Assembly (NCBI RefSeq): GCF_003626535.1
Contig: NZ_RBAL01000005.1
Span: 248,001 to 312,000 of the forward strand
Source of the DNA: Streptomyces hoynatensis
GTDB lineage: Bacteria; Actinomycetota; Actinomycetes; Streptomycetales; Streptomycetaceae
Length of the DNA: 64,000 nt
Reading direction: 5' to 3'
Below are positions 24,339-31,549 of the stretch, piece after piece (the stretch's first letter is position 1; each line of letters opens with the position of its first letter). Position numbers and translations under genes: made by a program. The notes beneath the pieces are model-generated. The model had not been told where the DNA came from, searched no databases, and worked only from the letters and a program-made list of their open reading frames with translations.

Positions 24339-24420
24339 CGGCCCGCAGTCCCGGGACTGCGGGCCGACGAGCAAGAGCATGCACCCGCAGTCCCGGGACT
24401 GTCAACAATCCCGGGACTGT
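24339..24420. promoter_or_regulatory. Three palindromic operators upstream of the GntR gene
   Basis: Operator 1 is a perfect 28-bp palindrome (24339-24366) built on GCAGTCCCGGGACTGC. Operator 2 is CAGTCCCGGGACTG (24388-24401). Operator 3 is ACAATCCCGGGACTGT (24405-24420), with one mismatched pair. Centres are 42 and 18 bp apart. The nearby GntR protein is the obvious ligand, and this fits the autoregulated Kor/Pra-type control of AICEs. Confidence 0.85.
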
Positions 24421-24462
24421 GACGTTCTGTGTTTCACTGGCAGGGTCGAGAGGAGTCCCCGC

Positions 24463-25263
24463 ATGGCGCCGAAGTGGCAGGAGCTGGCCGACGAGTTGCG
24501 CGCGCTGATTGTCAATGGCGACCTCAAACCCGGTCAGACATTGCCGCAGATCAGGGACCTCGTCGAGCAGGGAAAGGGCTCAAAGACCACGGTTCAGGCC
24601 GCATACAAGGCCCTCGAAGCGGAGGGGCTTATCGCTCCGTCGCGCGGACACGGGACCGTCGTGCTGGAGCGGCCGGTCCTCAAGCGCCTCGGCACGGAGC
24701 GCTACGACAAGGCGAAGTGGCGCGACGGCGACGAGGTCGCCTTCATCGCGGATCGGAAGGCGTCGAACCGGCCCTACCAGCGCAGCGACCAGACACAGAC
24801 CGTCAGTCGAGTGCCGGCCCCCGCACAGGTCGCCGAGGCGCACGGACTTCCGGCCGGGGCGGAGGTCTACGCGCGCGCCCGGCTGGTCAAGGAACAGGGG
24901 CGGCCGACGCACACCCTCACCAGCTATTACCGACCCGAGCATGTGGAAGGAACGCGGTTGGTCGACCCGACGCCCGGGCCCGCTGGCCGCGGCGGCGGGT
25001 TTCGTGTCCTCTATGAGGCCGGATACGAGCCGGACTCGATGAAAGAGGTACTGCACTCGCGCATGCCGACCCCCCAGGAGAGGGAACTTCTCCAATTGCG
25101 CCCCGGCGAACCGGTCGTTGAGTTGCACAGGACCACGTACACAGCTGACGGCACGGTGATCGAATACGCCATCGGCGTGCACGCGGCGTCTCGCTTCTCA
25201 TGGGAGTACCGATTCCAAATTCCAGATTCGGCCCACGTCCAAAAGGGGGTGCCGCAGAAATGA
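24463..25263 (+). CDS. GntR-family repressor with UTRA domain (KorSA-like)
   Basis: A 266-aa regulator: winged-helix GntR domain at about 1-70 (WQELADELRALIVNGDLKPGQTLPQ, SKTTVQAAYKALEAEGL, GHGTVVLERP) and a UTRA effector-binding domain at about 110-255 (LPAGAEVYARARLVKEQG, HTLTSYYRPEHV, VVELHRTTYTADGTVIEYAI). ATG 24463 has GAGAGGAG upstream. Three palindromes lie 43-124 bases upstream, so it very likely represses itself and the AICE transfer genes, as KorSA does in pSAM2. The effector is unknown. It is coupled to the YdcF-like gene by an ATGA overlap. Confidence 0.92.
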   Translation: MAPKWQELADELRALIVNGDLKPGQTLPQIRDLVEQGKGSKTTVQAAYKALEAEGLIAPSRGHGTVVLERPVLKRLGTERYDKAKWRDGDEVAFIADRKASNRPYQRSDQTQTVSRVPAPAQVAEAHGLPAGAEVYARARLVKEQGRPTHTLTSYYRPEHVEGTRLVDPTPGPAGRGGGFRVLYEAGYEPDSMKEVLHSRMPTPQERELLQLRPGEPVVELHRTTYTADGTVIEYAIGVHAASRFSWEYRFQIPDSAHVQKGVPQK

Positions 25264-25928
25264 GCAGCGAGGTGTCGCCACAAAACTGGGCGGACGCGGG
25301 CATTATCTGGGAATTCCATCAGATGCACCATGCGCTGCGTCCCTGCTCGGTCGCGATTGGACTCGGTAGTCACGACCTCGGCGTCGCCGAGACCACCGCC
25401 GAACTGTACGGAATGGGCCTCGCCCCCATCATCGTGTTCACCGGATCAAGCAGCCCAACGAGCCGCAGCCGCATGCCCAGAGGCGAAGCCGTCCACTACC
25501 GGGAGCGTGCACTGGAACTCGGCGTACCCGGCTCGGCCATCCTGGTGGAGCCGGAAGCGAGAAACACGGGCGAGAACATCCGTTTCTCTCGACGCCTCCT
25601 TGAGAAAAAGGGGGTCGAGGTGTCCTCGGTCCTGCTGATCAGTAAGCCGTACGAGGAACGAAGAGCGTTCGCTACCGCCCGCAAGCTGTGGCCTGAGGTG
25701 GATACCGTCAGTGCTTCCACGCCTATGACGTTGGAAGAATACGTCGCCTCGATCGGAGATGCGCGACTTGTCATTGACATGCTGGTCGGCGCATTGCAGC
25801 GGCTCATCATTTACCCGCGGCACGGATTCATGATCGAACAGGCGATCCCGCCAGAGGTCACCGCGGCTTTCGACGCACTCTGCCAGGCAGGCTTCACCAG
25901 CCGACTCGTGCCCAGCACGGCGAAGTGA
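25260..25928 (+). CDS. YdcF/ElyC (DUF218) family protein
   Basis: A 222-aa soluble protein with the DUF218 pattern: AIGLGSHDLGVAETTAEL, PIIVFTGSSS, RGEAVHYRERALELGVP, ILVEPEARNTGENIRFSRRL, VLLISKPYEERRAFAT. Unlike ElyC it has no membrane segment. Homologues occur beside the GntR gene in several AICEs and one class is linked to Nudix-type maintenance modules. The ATG overlaps the GntR stop, so it is under the same control. Activity unknown; the fold suggests a nucleotide- or phosphate-binding role. Confidence 0.85.
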   Translation: MSSEVSPQNWADAGIIWEFHQMHHALRPCSVAIGLGSHDLGVAETTAELYGMGLAPIIVFTGSSSPTSRSRMPRGEAVHYRERALELGVPGSAILVEPEARNTGENIRFSRRLLEKKGVEVSSVLLISKPYEERRAFATARKLWPEVDTVSASTPMTLEEYVASIGDARLVIDMLVGALQRLIIYPRHGFMIEQAIPPEVTAAFDALCQAGFTSRLVPSTAK

Positions 25929-26162
25929 TTCGCCTCGCGCCGCCGACAGCGCCGGGCAACCACAACACACCGAAGCGCCCAACAGCGGCACGTCATCAGC
26001 ACGAGGTCATGCTCGCCCGCTGGCGCGTCTCATTGAGCACGGGCCGTTGTCCTGGTCTTTGTCCAGTTCACGGACGAACGTCGCCGTTCACCGCCGTACG
26101 CGCATCCCGCCTGAGCTGCGCGGCGTACGCCCGCGAACGCCCCCGAACGGCCAGGCGGACAG

Positions 26163-26219
26163 TTGGAAAGCGTGTTGGGTTCACACCCTCACGAGTTCGA
26201 ATCTCGTATCCTCCGCACC
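26163..26219 (+). repeat. attR core (57-bp direct repeat, right copy)
   Basis: Identical to 10984-11040. Only the 3' half of tRNA-Ser, from the anticodon loop onward, is present here, so it is not a functional tRNA. It marks the right boundary of the intact AICE. Confidence 0.97.
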
Positions 26220-26235
26220 GGCTACCAGCCAGGAT

Positions 26236-26267
26236 GAGGCCCCGACCGTGATCACGGCCGGGGCCTC
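26236..26267. terminator. Hairpin after attR
   Basis: GAGGCCCCG pairs with CGGGGCCTC, enclosing a further palindrome CCGTGATCACGG. Its architecture matches the hairpin after the left copy (11058-11092), as expected if the sequence on this side was once the native downstream flank of tRNA-Ser or of an earlier element. Confidence 0.6.
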
Positions 26268-26430
26268 GCCCGTTCTCCGTCTCACTTCCCGTCTCGGTCG
26301 GCCGCCGAGTCTCGCCGGAGCGCGCCACCCGACCTGGCCCGCGACCTGCTTCAGCACCGGGACCTGCTTCAGCACCGGGCCCGGTGACGCGCACGTTCCG
26401 CGCCCGGCAGCCGAGCCGCCCCACGAGAGA

Positions 26431-26707
26431 CCCACCGCGTGATCGCGTCCACGACGGCCTCCGGGACACCGAAGATCTGCAACGCCGTCGTGGCGGTGTG
26501 ACGAGCGTCATGCCCCCACGCGTCTCGGACCCCGGGGTCCCACAGGAGCCGCTTCCACACCTTTTAGTCGGTGTTGGGACTGAGCGGCCCACCGCTGGGC
26601 GAGGCGAAGAGGCAGCCCTTGCCGTTCCATACCAGACCGGTCGCCAGAGGTTCGGCCTCCTGCTCTTCCCGGTGCTTGCGGAGCAGCCTGACACGCACTC
26701 CGCCCAT
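26431..26707 (-). pseudogene. Fragment of a tyrosine recombinase with an in-frame stop
   Basis: The minus frame reads LLRKHREEQEAEPLATGLVW, then LFASPSGGPLSPNTD, a TAA stop at 26564-26566, then KVWKRLLWDPGVRDAWGHDARHTATTALQIFGVPEAVVDAITRW and stops matching. It aligns to residues of the intact int from LRLHAEAQAG to the HxxR box and QIMGW; there Tyr occupies the position of the stop (NTDYHEWK). The N-terminus, the catalytic Tyr region and the rest are missing. This is a dead integrase left by an older element at the same tRNA site. Confidence 0.85.
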
Positions 26708-26715
26708 GCGTCACA

Positions 26716-27037
26716 ATGGCCGGCCTCCTCTGCCGGGTCTGCGGAGGCGCCGCCGACCGCAACGCACATGGCATCCTGTGGCTACTGGGTGAAGCATCCG
26801 ATGCTCCGAACACCTGGCCCCAGGGCCTGGAGACGAACTCACCCCCGGTGTGCCACCCCTGCGCAACAGCCGCAGTCCGAGGCCGCCCCCACCTCAAGCG
26901 GCGCCACGTCGCCCTACGAGTCCGGCTGGACCCCGGCCGGAGTCCACGGCGCCCTCTACGAACCAGCCCGAGCCGTACCGGGGCCGGCGCCCCGGGCGGT
27001 CGGCCGCGTTCCCGAACGGGAGGCTGCCGCATACGGT
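26716..27037 (+). pseudogene. Frameshifted zinc-ribbon protein fragment
   Basis: From ATG 26716 the frame reads AGLLCRVCGGAADRNAHGIL, then NSPPVCHPCATAAVRG, then PHLKRRHVALRVRLDP. After about codon 73 the similarity-like reading moves to another frame (GVHGALYEPARAVPG), so one frameshift near 26935 is suggested. The CxxC pairs and HVALRVR/GVHGALY look like a phage- or plasmid-associated Streptomyces protein known to me only by pattern. The fragment ends where the tRNA-Gly remnant begins. Confidence 0.5.
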
Positions 27038-27083
27038 GATTCCCAAGCTCAGAGCGCGAGTTCGATTCTCGTCGCCCGCTCCA
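27038..27083 (+). repeat. 3' fragment of tRNA-Gly(CCC), remnant attR of another element
   Basis: GATTCCCAAGCTC (anticodon loop with CCC) is followed by AGAGCGCGAGTTCGATTCTC and GTCGCCCGCTCCA, which is the variable loop, T-arm and acceptor strand with CCA of a tRNA-Gly(CCC). No 5' half is present here. A 3'-half tRNA fragment of this kind is what an integrated element leaves at its right end. The matching full tRNA-Gly gene is not in the window. Confidence 0.7.
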
Positions 27084-27167
27084 ACGATAGTGGCCCAGGT
27101 CAGGGACATGGTCCCCAGCCTGGGCCGTTGCGTTGTTGGGATAATGGGGGGCGGTGTGCCAGAGCGA

Positions 27168-27506
27168 TCAGGCGACCGTGAACTCCGCGTCGCCGAAGTC
27201 CGCGACCACGCGCAACCGTCCGCCGAGGGCCTCTACGTAGGACCGGAGCGTCGCCAGCTCCGCGCGGTCGATGTCACCATGCTCGATCGCCGACACACGT
27301 GGGGCGGAAACCCCCATGGCCGTGGCCACGGCGCGCTGAGTGAGTGCCTGTTCCTGTCGGATCTCCGCGAGGCGGTGGGCGCGCACCTCGGCGACAAGCC
27401 GGTCCATCGCCTCCCGCTTCTCCGCCGACGAACGCACGGGCAGCCCGGCAGCCGCACGGCGCTCACGCGCCCTGCGCTTCGTTTCCTCCCAGCTGACCGC
27501 ACTCAT
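27168..27506 (-). CDS. XRE-family antitoxin (HigA-like)
   Basis: A 112-aa protein with an XRE helix-turn-helix at about residues 45-100: RLAEIRQEQALTQRAVATAM, SAPRVSAIEHGDIDRAELATL. The C-terminus (YVEALGGRLRVVADFGDAEF) is the short beta extension common in HigA-type antitoxins. ATG 27506 overlaps the toxin stop by four bases. It should bind and neutralise the toxin and repress the operon through the palindrome at 27890-27907. Confidence 0.9.
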   Translation of the reverse strand: MSAVSWEETKRRARERRAAAGLPVRSSAEKREAMDRLVAEVRAHRLAEIRQEQALTQRAVATAMGVSAPRVSAIEHGDIDRAELATLRSYVEALGGRLRVVADFGDAEFTVA

Positions 27507-27880
27507 TGGTACTCCCTGCCCTCAAGATCGGCTATATGTTCCCGGTAACGCTCTTCTGCGATGGGGATATTGGCCTCATACCAACCCCGCCAATTGCCGG
27601 CCTTATCACCTGCCACCAGCAGCACCGCCCGGCGTACGGGGTCGAAGGCGAAGAGAATGCGGATCTCGCTGCTCCCCGACGAACCCGGTCTCAGTTCCTT
27701 CAGATGGTGGTTCTCGGCACCCTTGATCCGGTCCACCAACGGCCGACCCAGCGTAGGCCCCGTCTCGGCCAGCAGATCAATGGCGTCCTCTACCTGCTCG
27801 GCGCTCTCCCAGTCCTCTTCAGCCAGCCTGTCGAACCACGCCGCGACCTCCGCGACAAGTACTACCTCCCATTGAGCCAC
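27503..27880 (-). CDS. RelE/HigB-type toxin (Gp49-like)
   Basis: A 125-aa toxin of the phage Gp49/HigB group, presumably a ribosome-dependent mRNA interferase. Seen: EVAAWFDRLAEEDWESAEQV, GPTLGRPLVDRIKGAENHHL, KELRPGSSGSSEIRILFAF, AVLLVAGDKAGNW. GTG 27880 (AQWEVVLVAEV) was chosen as the family-like start; there is no Shine-Dalgarno and a palindromic operator lies 10 bases upstream, so translation may be leaderless. Toxin-first order with ATGA coupling to the antitoxin is the higBA arrangement. The position next to dead integrative elements suggests it arrived with one of them. Confidence 0.9.
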   Translation of the reverse strand: MAQWEVVLVAEVAAWFDRLAEEDWESAEQVEDAIDLLAETGPTLGRPLVDRIKGAENHHLKELRPGSSGSSEIRILFAFDPVRRAVLLVAGDKAGNWRGWYEANIPIAEERYREHIADLEGREYQ

Positions 27881-27889
27881 GACCGGGAT

Positions 27890-27907
27890 GTTAACGCAAG
27901 TATTAAC
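27890..27907. promoter_or_regulatory. Toxin-antitoxin operator
   Basis: GTTAACGCAAGTATTAAC has GTTAA-T/TTAAC ends arranged as an imperfect dyad and is the most A+T-rich patch nearby. It lies directly upstream of the toxin start, where a HigA-type antitoxin would bind and the promoter minus-10 would lie. Confidence 0.6.
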
Positions 27908-28514
27908 CTCGTCCGGGCTCCCCGTCGTCACGCTCGGTGCCCGGCACTCACCTCCCACGTGCCCGTGCCGTGCCCGATGAGGCGGCGAACCGTGGTCATC
28001 AGCGGGCACCGCGGCGCACGTGCTTTTTCCACCGGCGGTGGTCGAAGTTCGGTCAGGGGCTCGCCCGTGGGCGAGGCGCACGCGTGTCTCGCCCGGAGAT
28101 CGCCCGCGATCCGGCGCTCCCGCTCCTGCCGGCCCTGGTGCCGGACGAGCGGTTCGAGCAGGACCCGGGGACGCCGACGGGCTGACGGGGGGACCAGCGG
28201 CATCGCTCGCCTGCATCGTGCCGGGGCCGGTTCCGCTTGGCAGGCTCGCCGCTTTGCCCCGGCCCGGCGGTGCGCTTCGACGCTGCCTCGGCGCTTCCTC
28301 GGCGCGGGACGCGGTGGGGTGCGGGAACGCGCGGCTGCGTGTGGGCGGCCGCTCCGGGTCCCGACGGTGCCGGTGGAGGGCGCCGGAGTCGGGGCGTTCG
28401 GGCGGGTGTGCCGGAACCAGGGCACAGATCGGTGAAGTTGCCGAAGAGTCGCGTGATGTTCGGTAACGTGCCGCCCCTTCACTACGTCGAGAAGCCGGAA
28501 GGTCACCGAACGCC
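27908..28514. other. 607-bp stretch without a supported gene
   Basis: Several frames are open on both strands because of high GC, but none has a ribosome binding site with typical codon pattern. A short plus-strand stretch at 28086-28185 (RPEIARDPALPLLPALVPDE) looks protein-like and might be the end of a destroyed gene. The last 60 bases should hold the promoter of the next gene. Confidence 0.5.
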
Positions 28515-29600
28515 ATGCAACCTCCGATGCCCGCCCCGCCACCGCCGTTTCCGCCCGCCCGGCCGCCGTCGGTGTGGCGCCGTTCCTCCGTGATCGTCCT
28601 TCTGCTGGTGCTCTTCCCGCCGGCCGGCATCTGGCTGGCCTGGCGGAGCGGCTGGCCGCAGCGAAGAAAGATGGTGGCCAGCGGGTTATCGGCCCTGTGG
28701 CTCGCGCTGCTCGTGTTCGCCGGTCCCTCCGAGGAGGAGGGCTCCCCCGACGCCGAGTCGGCGTCCGCGGACGCCGACGCCGGGCAGGCGGCGGAGGGCG
28801 AGGCGGAAGAGCCGCGCGAGGTGCCGGACTACGCCGGCCAGAACCTCGCCGTCGCCGTCGACGCCGCCGAGGCGGCCGGGTACCGGGCCGCCTCCCACGA
28901 CGCGACCGAAGGCGACGCCTCGCAACTCGCCGCGGCGGACTGGACGGTGTGTTTCCAGGACCCCGAGGCCGGCGCCGCGATCACGCCGGGGAGCACGATC
29001 GACTTCGCCGTGGTGCGTGCGGGCGAGCCGTGCCCGGCGGCCGACGGCCTGGCCGTGCTGAGCCCGACCGTTCCCTCCGTCGTCGAGTTGCCCTACGCGG
29101 AGGCGGTCGAGCGGCTGGCCGACGAGGAGTTGACCGAGGTCGAGGCGCGCAGCGCCTACCGGGACGTCGACCTGCCGGACGAGCACGGCGACTGGCTCGT
29201 CTGTTTCCAGAACCCCGGTGCGGGCGAGGAGATCGAGAGCCCGGAGACCATGACCGTGCGCCTGTCGCTCGTCGAACCCGGCACGGACTGCCCCGCGGCC
29301 GACAACGACCGGCTCCACCCCGAACCGGAGCCCGAGCCCGAACCGGAACCGGACCCCGACCCCGATCCGGACGCGGGCCGCACGACAGGCGGCGGGGACT
29401 CCGGCGGTTCCGGCGGCAGCTCCGGGGGCAGCTCCGGCGGGTCAGGCGGCGCGGAAGACGACTCCGGCGGCGGCGGATCGGTCTACTACCGGAACTGCGA
29501 CGCGGTCCGTGCCGCCGGCGCGGCCCCGCTGTACGCCGGTCAGCCCGGGTACGACGGCCACCTGGACCGCGACGGCGACGGCGTGGCCTGCGAGTCCTGA
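28515..29600 (+). CDS. Membrane protein with PASTA-like repeats and Excalibur domain
   Basis: A 361-aa protein with a Pro-rich cytoplasmic N-terminus, two membrane helices (about 24-44 and 52-70), an acidic linker, two related PASTA-like units (VPDYAGQNLAVAVDAAEAAG and VPSVVELPYAEAVERLADEE, each ending in a CFQ(D/N)P motif), an acidic (PE/PD)n then Gly/Ser-rich linker, and a C-terminal Excalibur calcium-binding domain (YYRNCDAVRAAGAAPLY, DRDGDGVACES, about 326-361). It is probably displayed outside the membrane and may bind cell-wall muropeptide-like ligands and Ca2+. Leu58 is a TTA codon (28686-28688), so translation should depend on the bldA tRNA. No nearby operon partner. Confidence 0.85.
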   Translation: MQPPMPAPPPPFPPARPPSVWRRSSVIVLLLVLFPPAGIWLAWRSGWPQRRKMVASGLSALWLALLVFAGPSEEEGSPDAESASADADAGQAAEGEAEEPREVPDYAGQNLAVAVDAAEAAGYRAASHDATEGDASQLAAADWTVCFQDPEAGAAITPGSTIDFAVVRAGEPCPAADGLAVLSPTVPSVVELPYAEAVERLADEELTEVEARSAYRDVDLPDEHGDWLVCFQNPGAGEEIESPETMTVRLSLVEPGTDCPAADNDRLHPEPEPEPEPEPDPDPDPDAGRTTGGGDSGGSGGSSGGSSGGSGGAEDDSGGGGSVYYRNCDAVRAAGAAPLYAGQPGYDGHLDRDGDGVACES

Positions 29601-29686
29601 GTCCCTCGGGCGGCCTCCTGGTTTCCCGGCCACCGGCCGGGAAACCAGGGCGGGTTGCGGCCGGGGGAGGCGGGTGGTCTGCGCGG

Positions 29687-30433
29687 TCAGCCGGCGAGGC
29701 GGTGGAGGGCTGCGGCGGTGATGCCCTGGATGTAGGCGGGGTCGTCGGTGGGCTGGCCGGCGAGTTCGACGATGCCGAACCTGCTGCCGCTGCGGATGAC
29801 CGCGACGCCGCCGGTGGCCTCCTCGTCGCCGCTGAAGGCCGGGTACCACGTGCCCTCGCCGGCCGGGACGGTGAGCGCGCGGCCGCGGCCGTAGTACCAG
29901 TGGCCCTTCGGCTCCTCCTGGCAGTCCCGCACCAGTTCGTTGAGCCGCTCCGCAGAGGCGGCCGCCGCGGCCTCGGTGGTGCCCTCCGCGAGGGATTCGG
30001 TCAGCAGGGAGTCGGGGGTGTCGAAGGTCCAGATCACCTCGGCGTAGGCGCCGGCCCCGCCCGCGGTCAGTTCGCGCATCGTCTCCTCGCCGGAGCAGGC
30101 GGAGAGGGCCTGGTTCCCGGCCGTGGCCACGGTCGCGTCGAGCGGGGAGAGGCCCTGCTGGTAGAAGTCGTCCCGCTGGATCAGGTTGCCGGGGCCGAGC
30201 CGGGGCTCGGAAGTGGCGGCAGCGGTGGCAGCGGTGGCAGCGGTGGCGGCGGTGGCAGCGGTGGCGGTAACCGGGTCGGCCGGCGAGCCCGGGTGCGTGC
30301 CGGCAGCGGTGGCCGCGGCGGCGGGGTGCGTGCCGATGCCGGCCGCGAGGAGGGCGGCGCCGAGGAGGGCCGCCGCGCCCGCGGTACGGCCGCGGCGCGA
30401 GAACGTTGTGCCGGGTGCCTGGTTGCCGAACAT
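29687..30433 (-). CDS. Exported protein, paralogue of 30619-31437
   Basis: A 248-aa secreted protein: basic N-terminus, hydrophobic core GAAALLGAALLAAGIGTHPAAAATA ending in an AxA-type cleavage site at about residue 40, then an (AAT)n-like low-complexity linker (about 58-75), and a compact domain with two Cys (ACSGEETMRELTAGG, RDCQEEPKGHWYYG) ending GGVAVIRSGSRFGIVELAG. The same order of motifs occurs in the gene upstream (30619-31437), so they are paralogues. ATG 30433 has GGGGATGAG upstream. Not recognised beyond that; binding or sensing outside the cell is possible. Confidence 0.75.
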   Translation of the reverse strand: MFGNQAPGTTFSRRGRTAGAAALLGAALLAAGIGTHPAAAATAAGTHPGSPADPVTATAATAATAATAATAAATSEPRLGPGNLIQRDDFYQQGLSPLDATVATAGNQALSACSGEETMRELTAGGAGAYAEVIWTFDTPDSLLTESLAEGTTEAAAAASAERLNELVRDCQEEPKGHWYYGRGRALTVPAGEGTWYPAFSGDEEATGGVAVIRSGSRFGIVELAGQPTDDPAYIQGITAAALHRLAG

Positions 30434-30618
30434 CTCATCCCCTGTGTGATTCACGACGCGGTGTGCGTCTCGTAGGCGGAGATGCCGGGCGTTCCGGAAA
30501 GGTTGGCCGCCGGCCTGCATCGGGCACCGCACCCCGGCCGGTGCGCCCGACCCCGGCCGGTGCGCCCGACACCCCGGTCGGCGCGCCCGACGCCGCGGCC
30601 GGCGGGGGCGAGGCGGTG

Positions 30619-31437
30619 TCAGAGCCGGGTCACGGCGGTGCGGACGACCCGCGTCATCGTGGCCGTGTCCAGGCAGGCGTTCACCTCGAGGACGCCGTAG
30701 TGGGAGCCGTTGCGGAGGATGGCGATGCCCCCGCACGGTTCCTGGTCCTGGGGCGCGGTCCCCGTGGTGTTCAGGTCACCGTCGTAGAGCCCCATCCAGC
30801 TCGCGGTGATGCCGGGGGCCACGTCGATCGTCTGGGTCGGGCCGTAGACCCAGTGGGTGGCCGGTTCGTTCTGGCACGGCACTTCCTCCAGCAGGAGGCG
30901 CTCGGCGAAGTTCTCCGCCAGGGTGGCGCTTCCGGCGTCGGCGGCGACCTCGCGCGCGACCTGGTCCTCGATGTCCACGGCCAGGGTGGGGTCGGTGGCG
31001 TCGGCGTACGCCGTCTGCAGGAAGCCGCGGAAGTGCGCCTCCGGCCCGCCCAGGGTCTCGCCGAGCGTCTTCTCCCCGGCACAGGCCGCGTTGGCGTACC
31101 TGCCGTCTCCGACCCGGTCCCGCACGCGGATGTGGCCGGTGATCCCCGCCTCCTCGAAGGTCGTCACCTCCAGGAGGTGCTCCTCGGTCATGGGGCCTGT
31201 TGCAGGCTGTGGCGCGGGGGAGCCGGTGCCCGGCGACTCGTGGGCCGTCGGCTCGCGGCCCGGTGACTCCTGGCCGGGTGACTCCCGGCCCGGTGACTCC
31301 CGGCCGGGTGCGGAGGGCGCCGCGTCCTGCGGTGTCCCGGAGCCGCCGGAGGAGCGGGCGGGCAGGACGAACCGGCCGGTCAGCACGCCGAGGCCGATGG
31401 CCGCCGCCAGGATGACGACGATCGTCCGAACTCGCAC
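30619..31437 (-). CDS. Membrane-anchored extracytoplasmic protein, paralogue of 29687-30433
   Basis: A 272-aa protein with one N-terminal membrane helix (VRTIVVILAAAIGLGVLTGR) acting as signal anchor, a (ESPGR)n-type tandem-repeat linker at about 42-75 that is also repetitive at the DNA level, and a domain with four Cys: AACAGEKTLGETLGG, VPCQNEPATHWVYG, EPCGGIAILRNGSHYGVLEV, NACLDT. GTG 31437 follows GGGAGGTGCTGCC. It shares C-x-GE, HW-YG and GG-A-I/V-R-GS-G-E motifs with the downstream gene. It follows the ECF sigma factor in the same direction (112-base gap), so it may belong to its regulon. Confidence 0.78.
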   Translation of the reverse strand: MRVRTIVVILAAAIGLGVLTGRFVLPARSSGGSGTPQDAAPSAPGRESPGRESPGQESPGREPTAHESPGTGSPAPQPATGPMTEEHLLEVTTFEEAGITGHIRVRDRVGDGRYANAACAGEKTLGETLGGPEAHFRGFLQTAYADATDPTLAVDIEDQVAREVAADAGSATLAENFAERLLLEEVPCQNEPATHWVYGPTQTIDVAPGITASWMGLYDGDLNTTGTAPQDQEPCGGIAILRNGSHYGVLEVNACLDTATMTRVVRTAVTRL

Positions 31438-31549
31438 GGCAGCACCTCCCTGGCCCTACTCAAGCCGATGCCGGCGGGGAGGGGAAAGTTGGGGTCGATC
31501 GGGGGCGGGCCGGACCCGTGCGGCCGCCCGGCCCCGCGGACGGGGTGGC

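Noticed and set aside
28086..28185. Short protein-like plus frame RPEIARDPALPLLPAL
   Set aside because: Only about 34 codons with no start signal or partner. It may be the end of a destroyed gene but cannot be supported.
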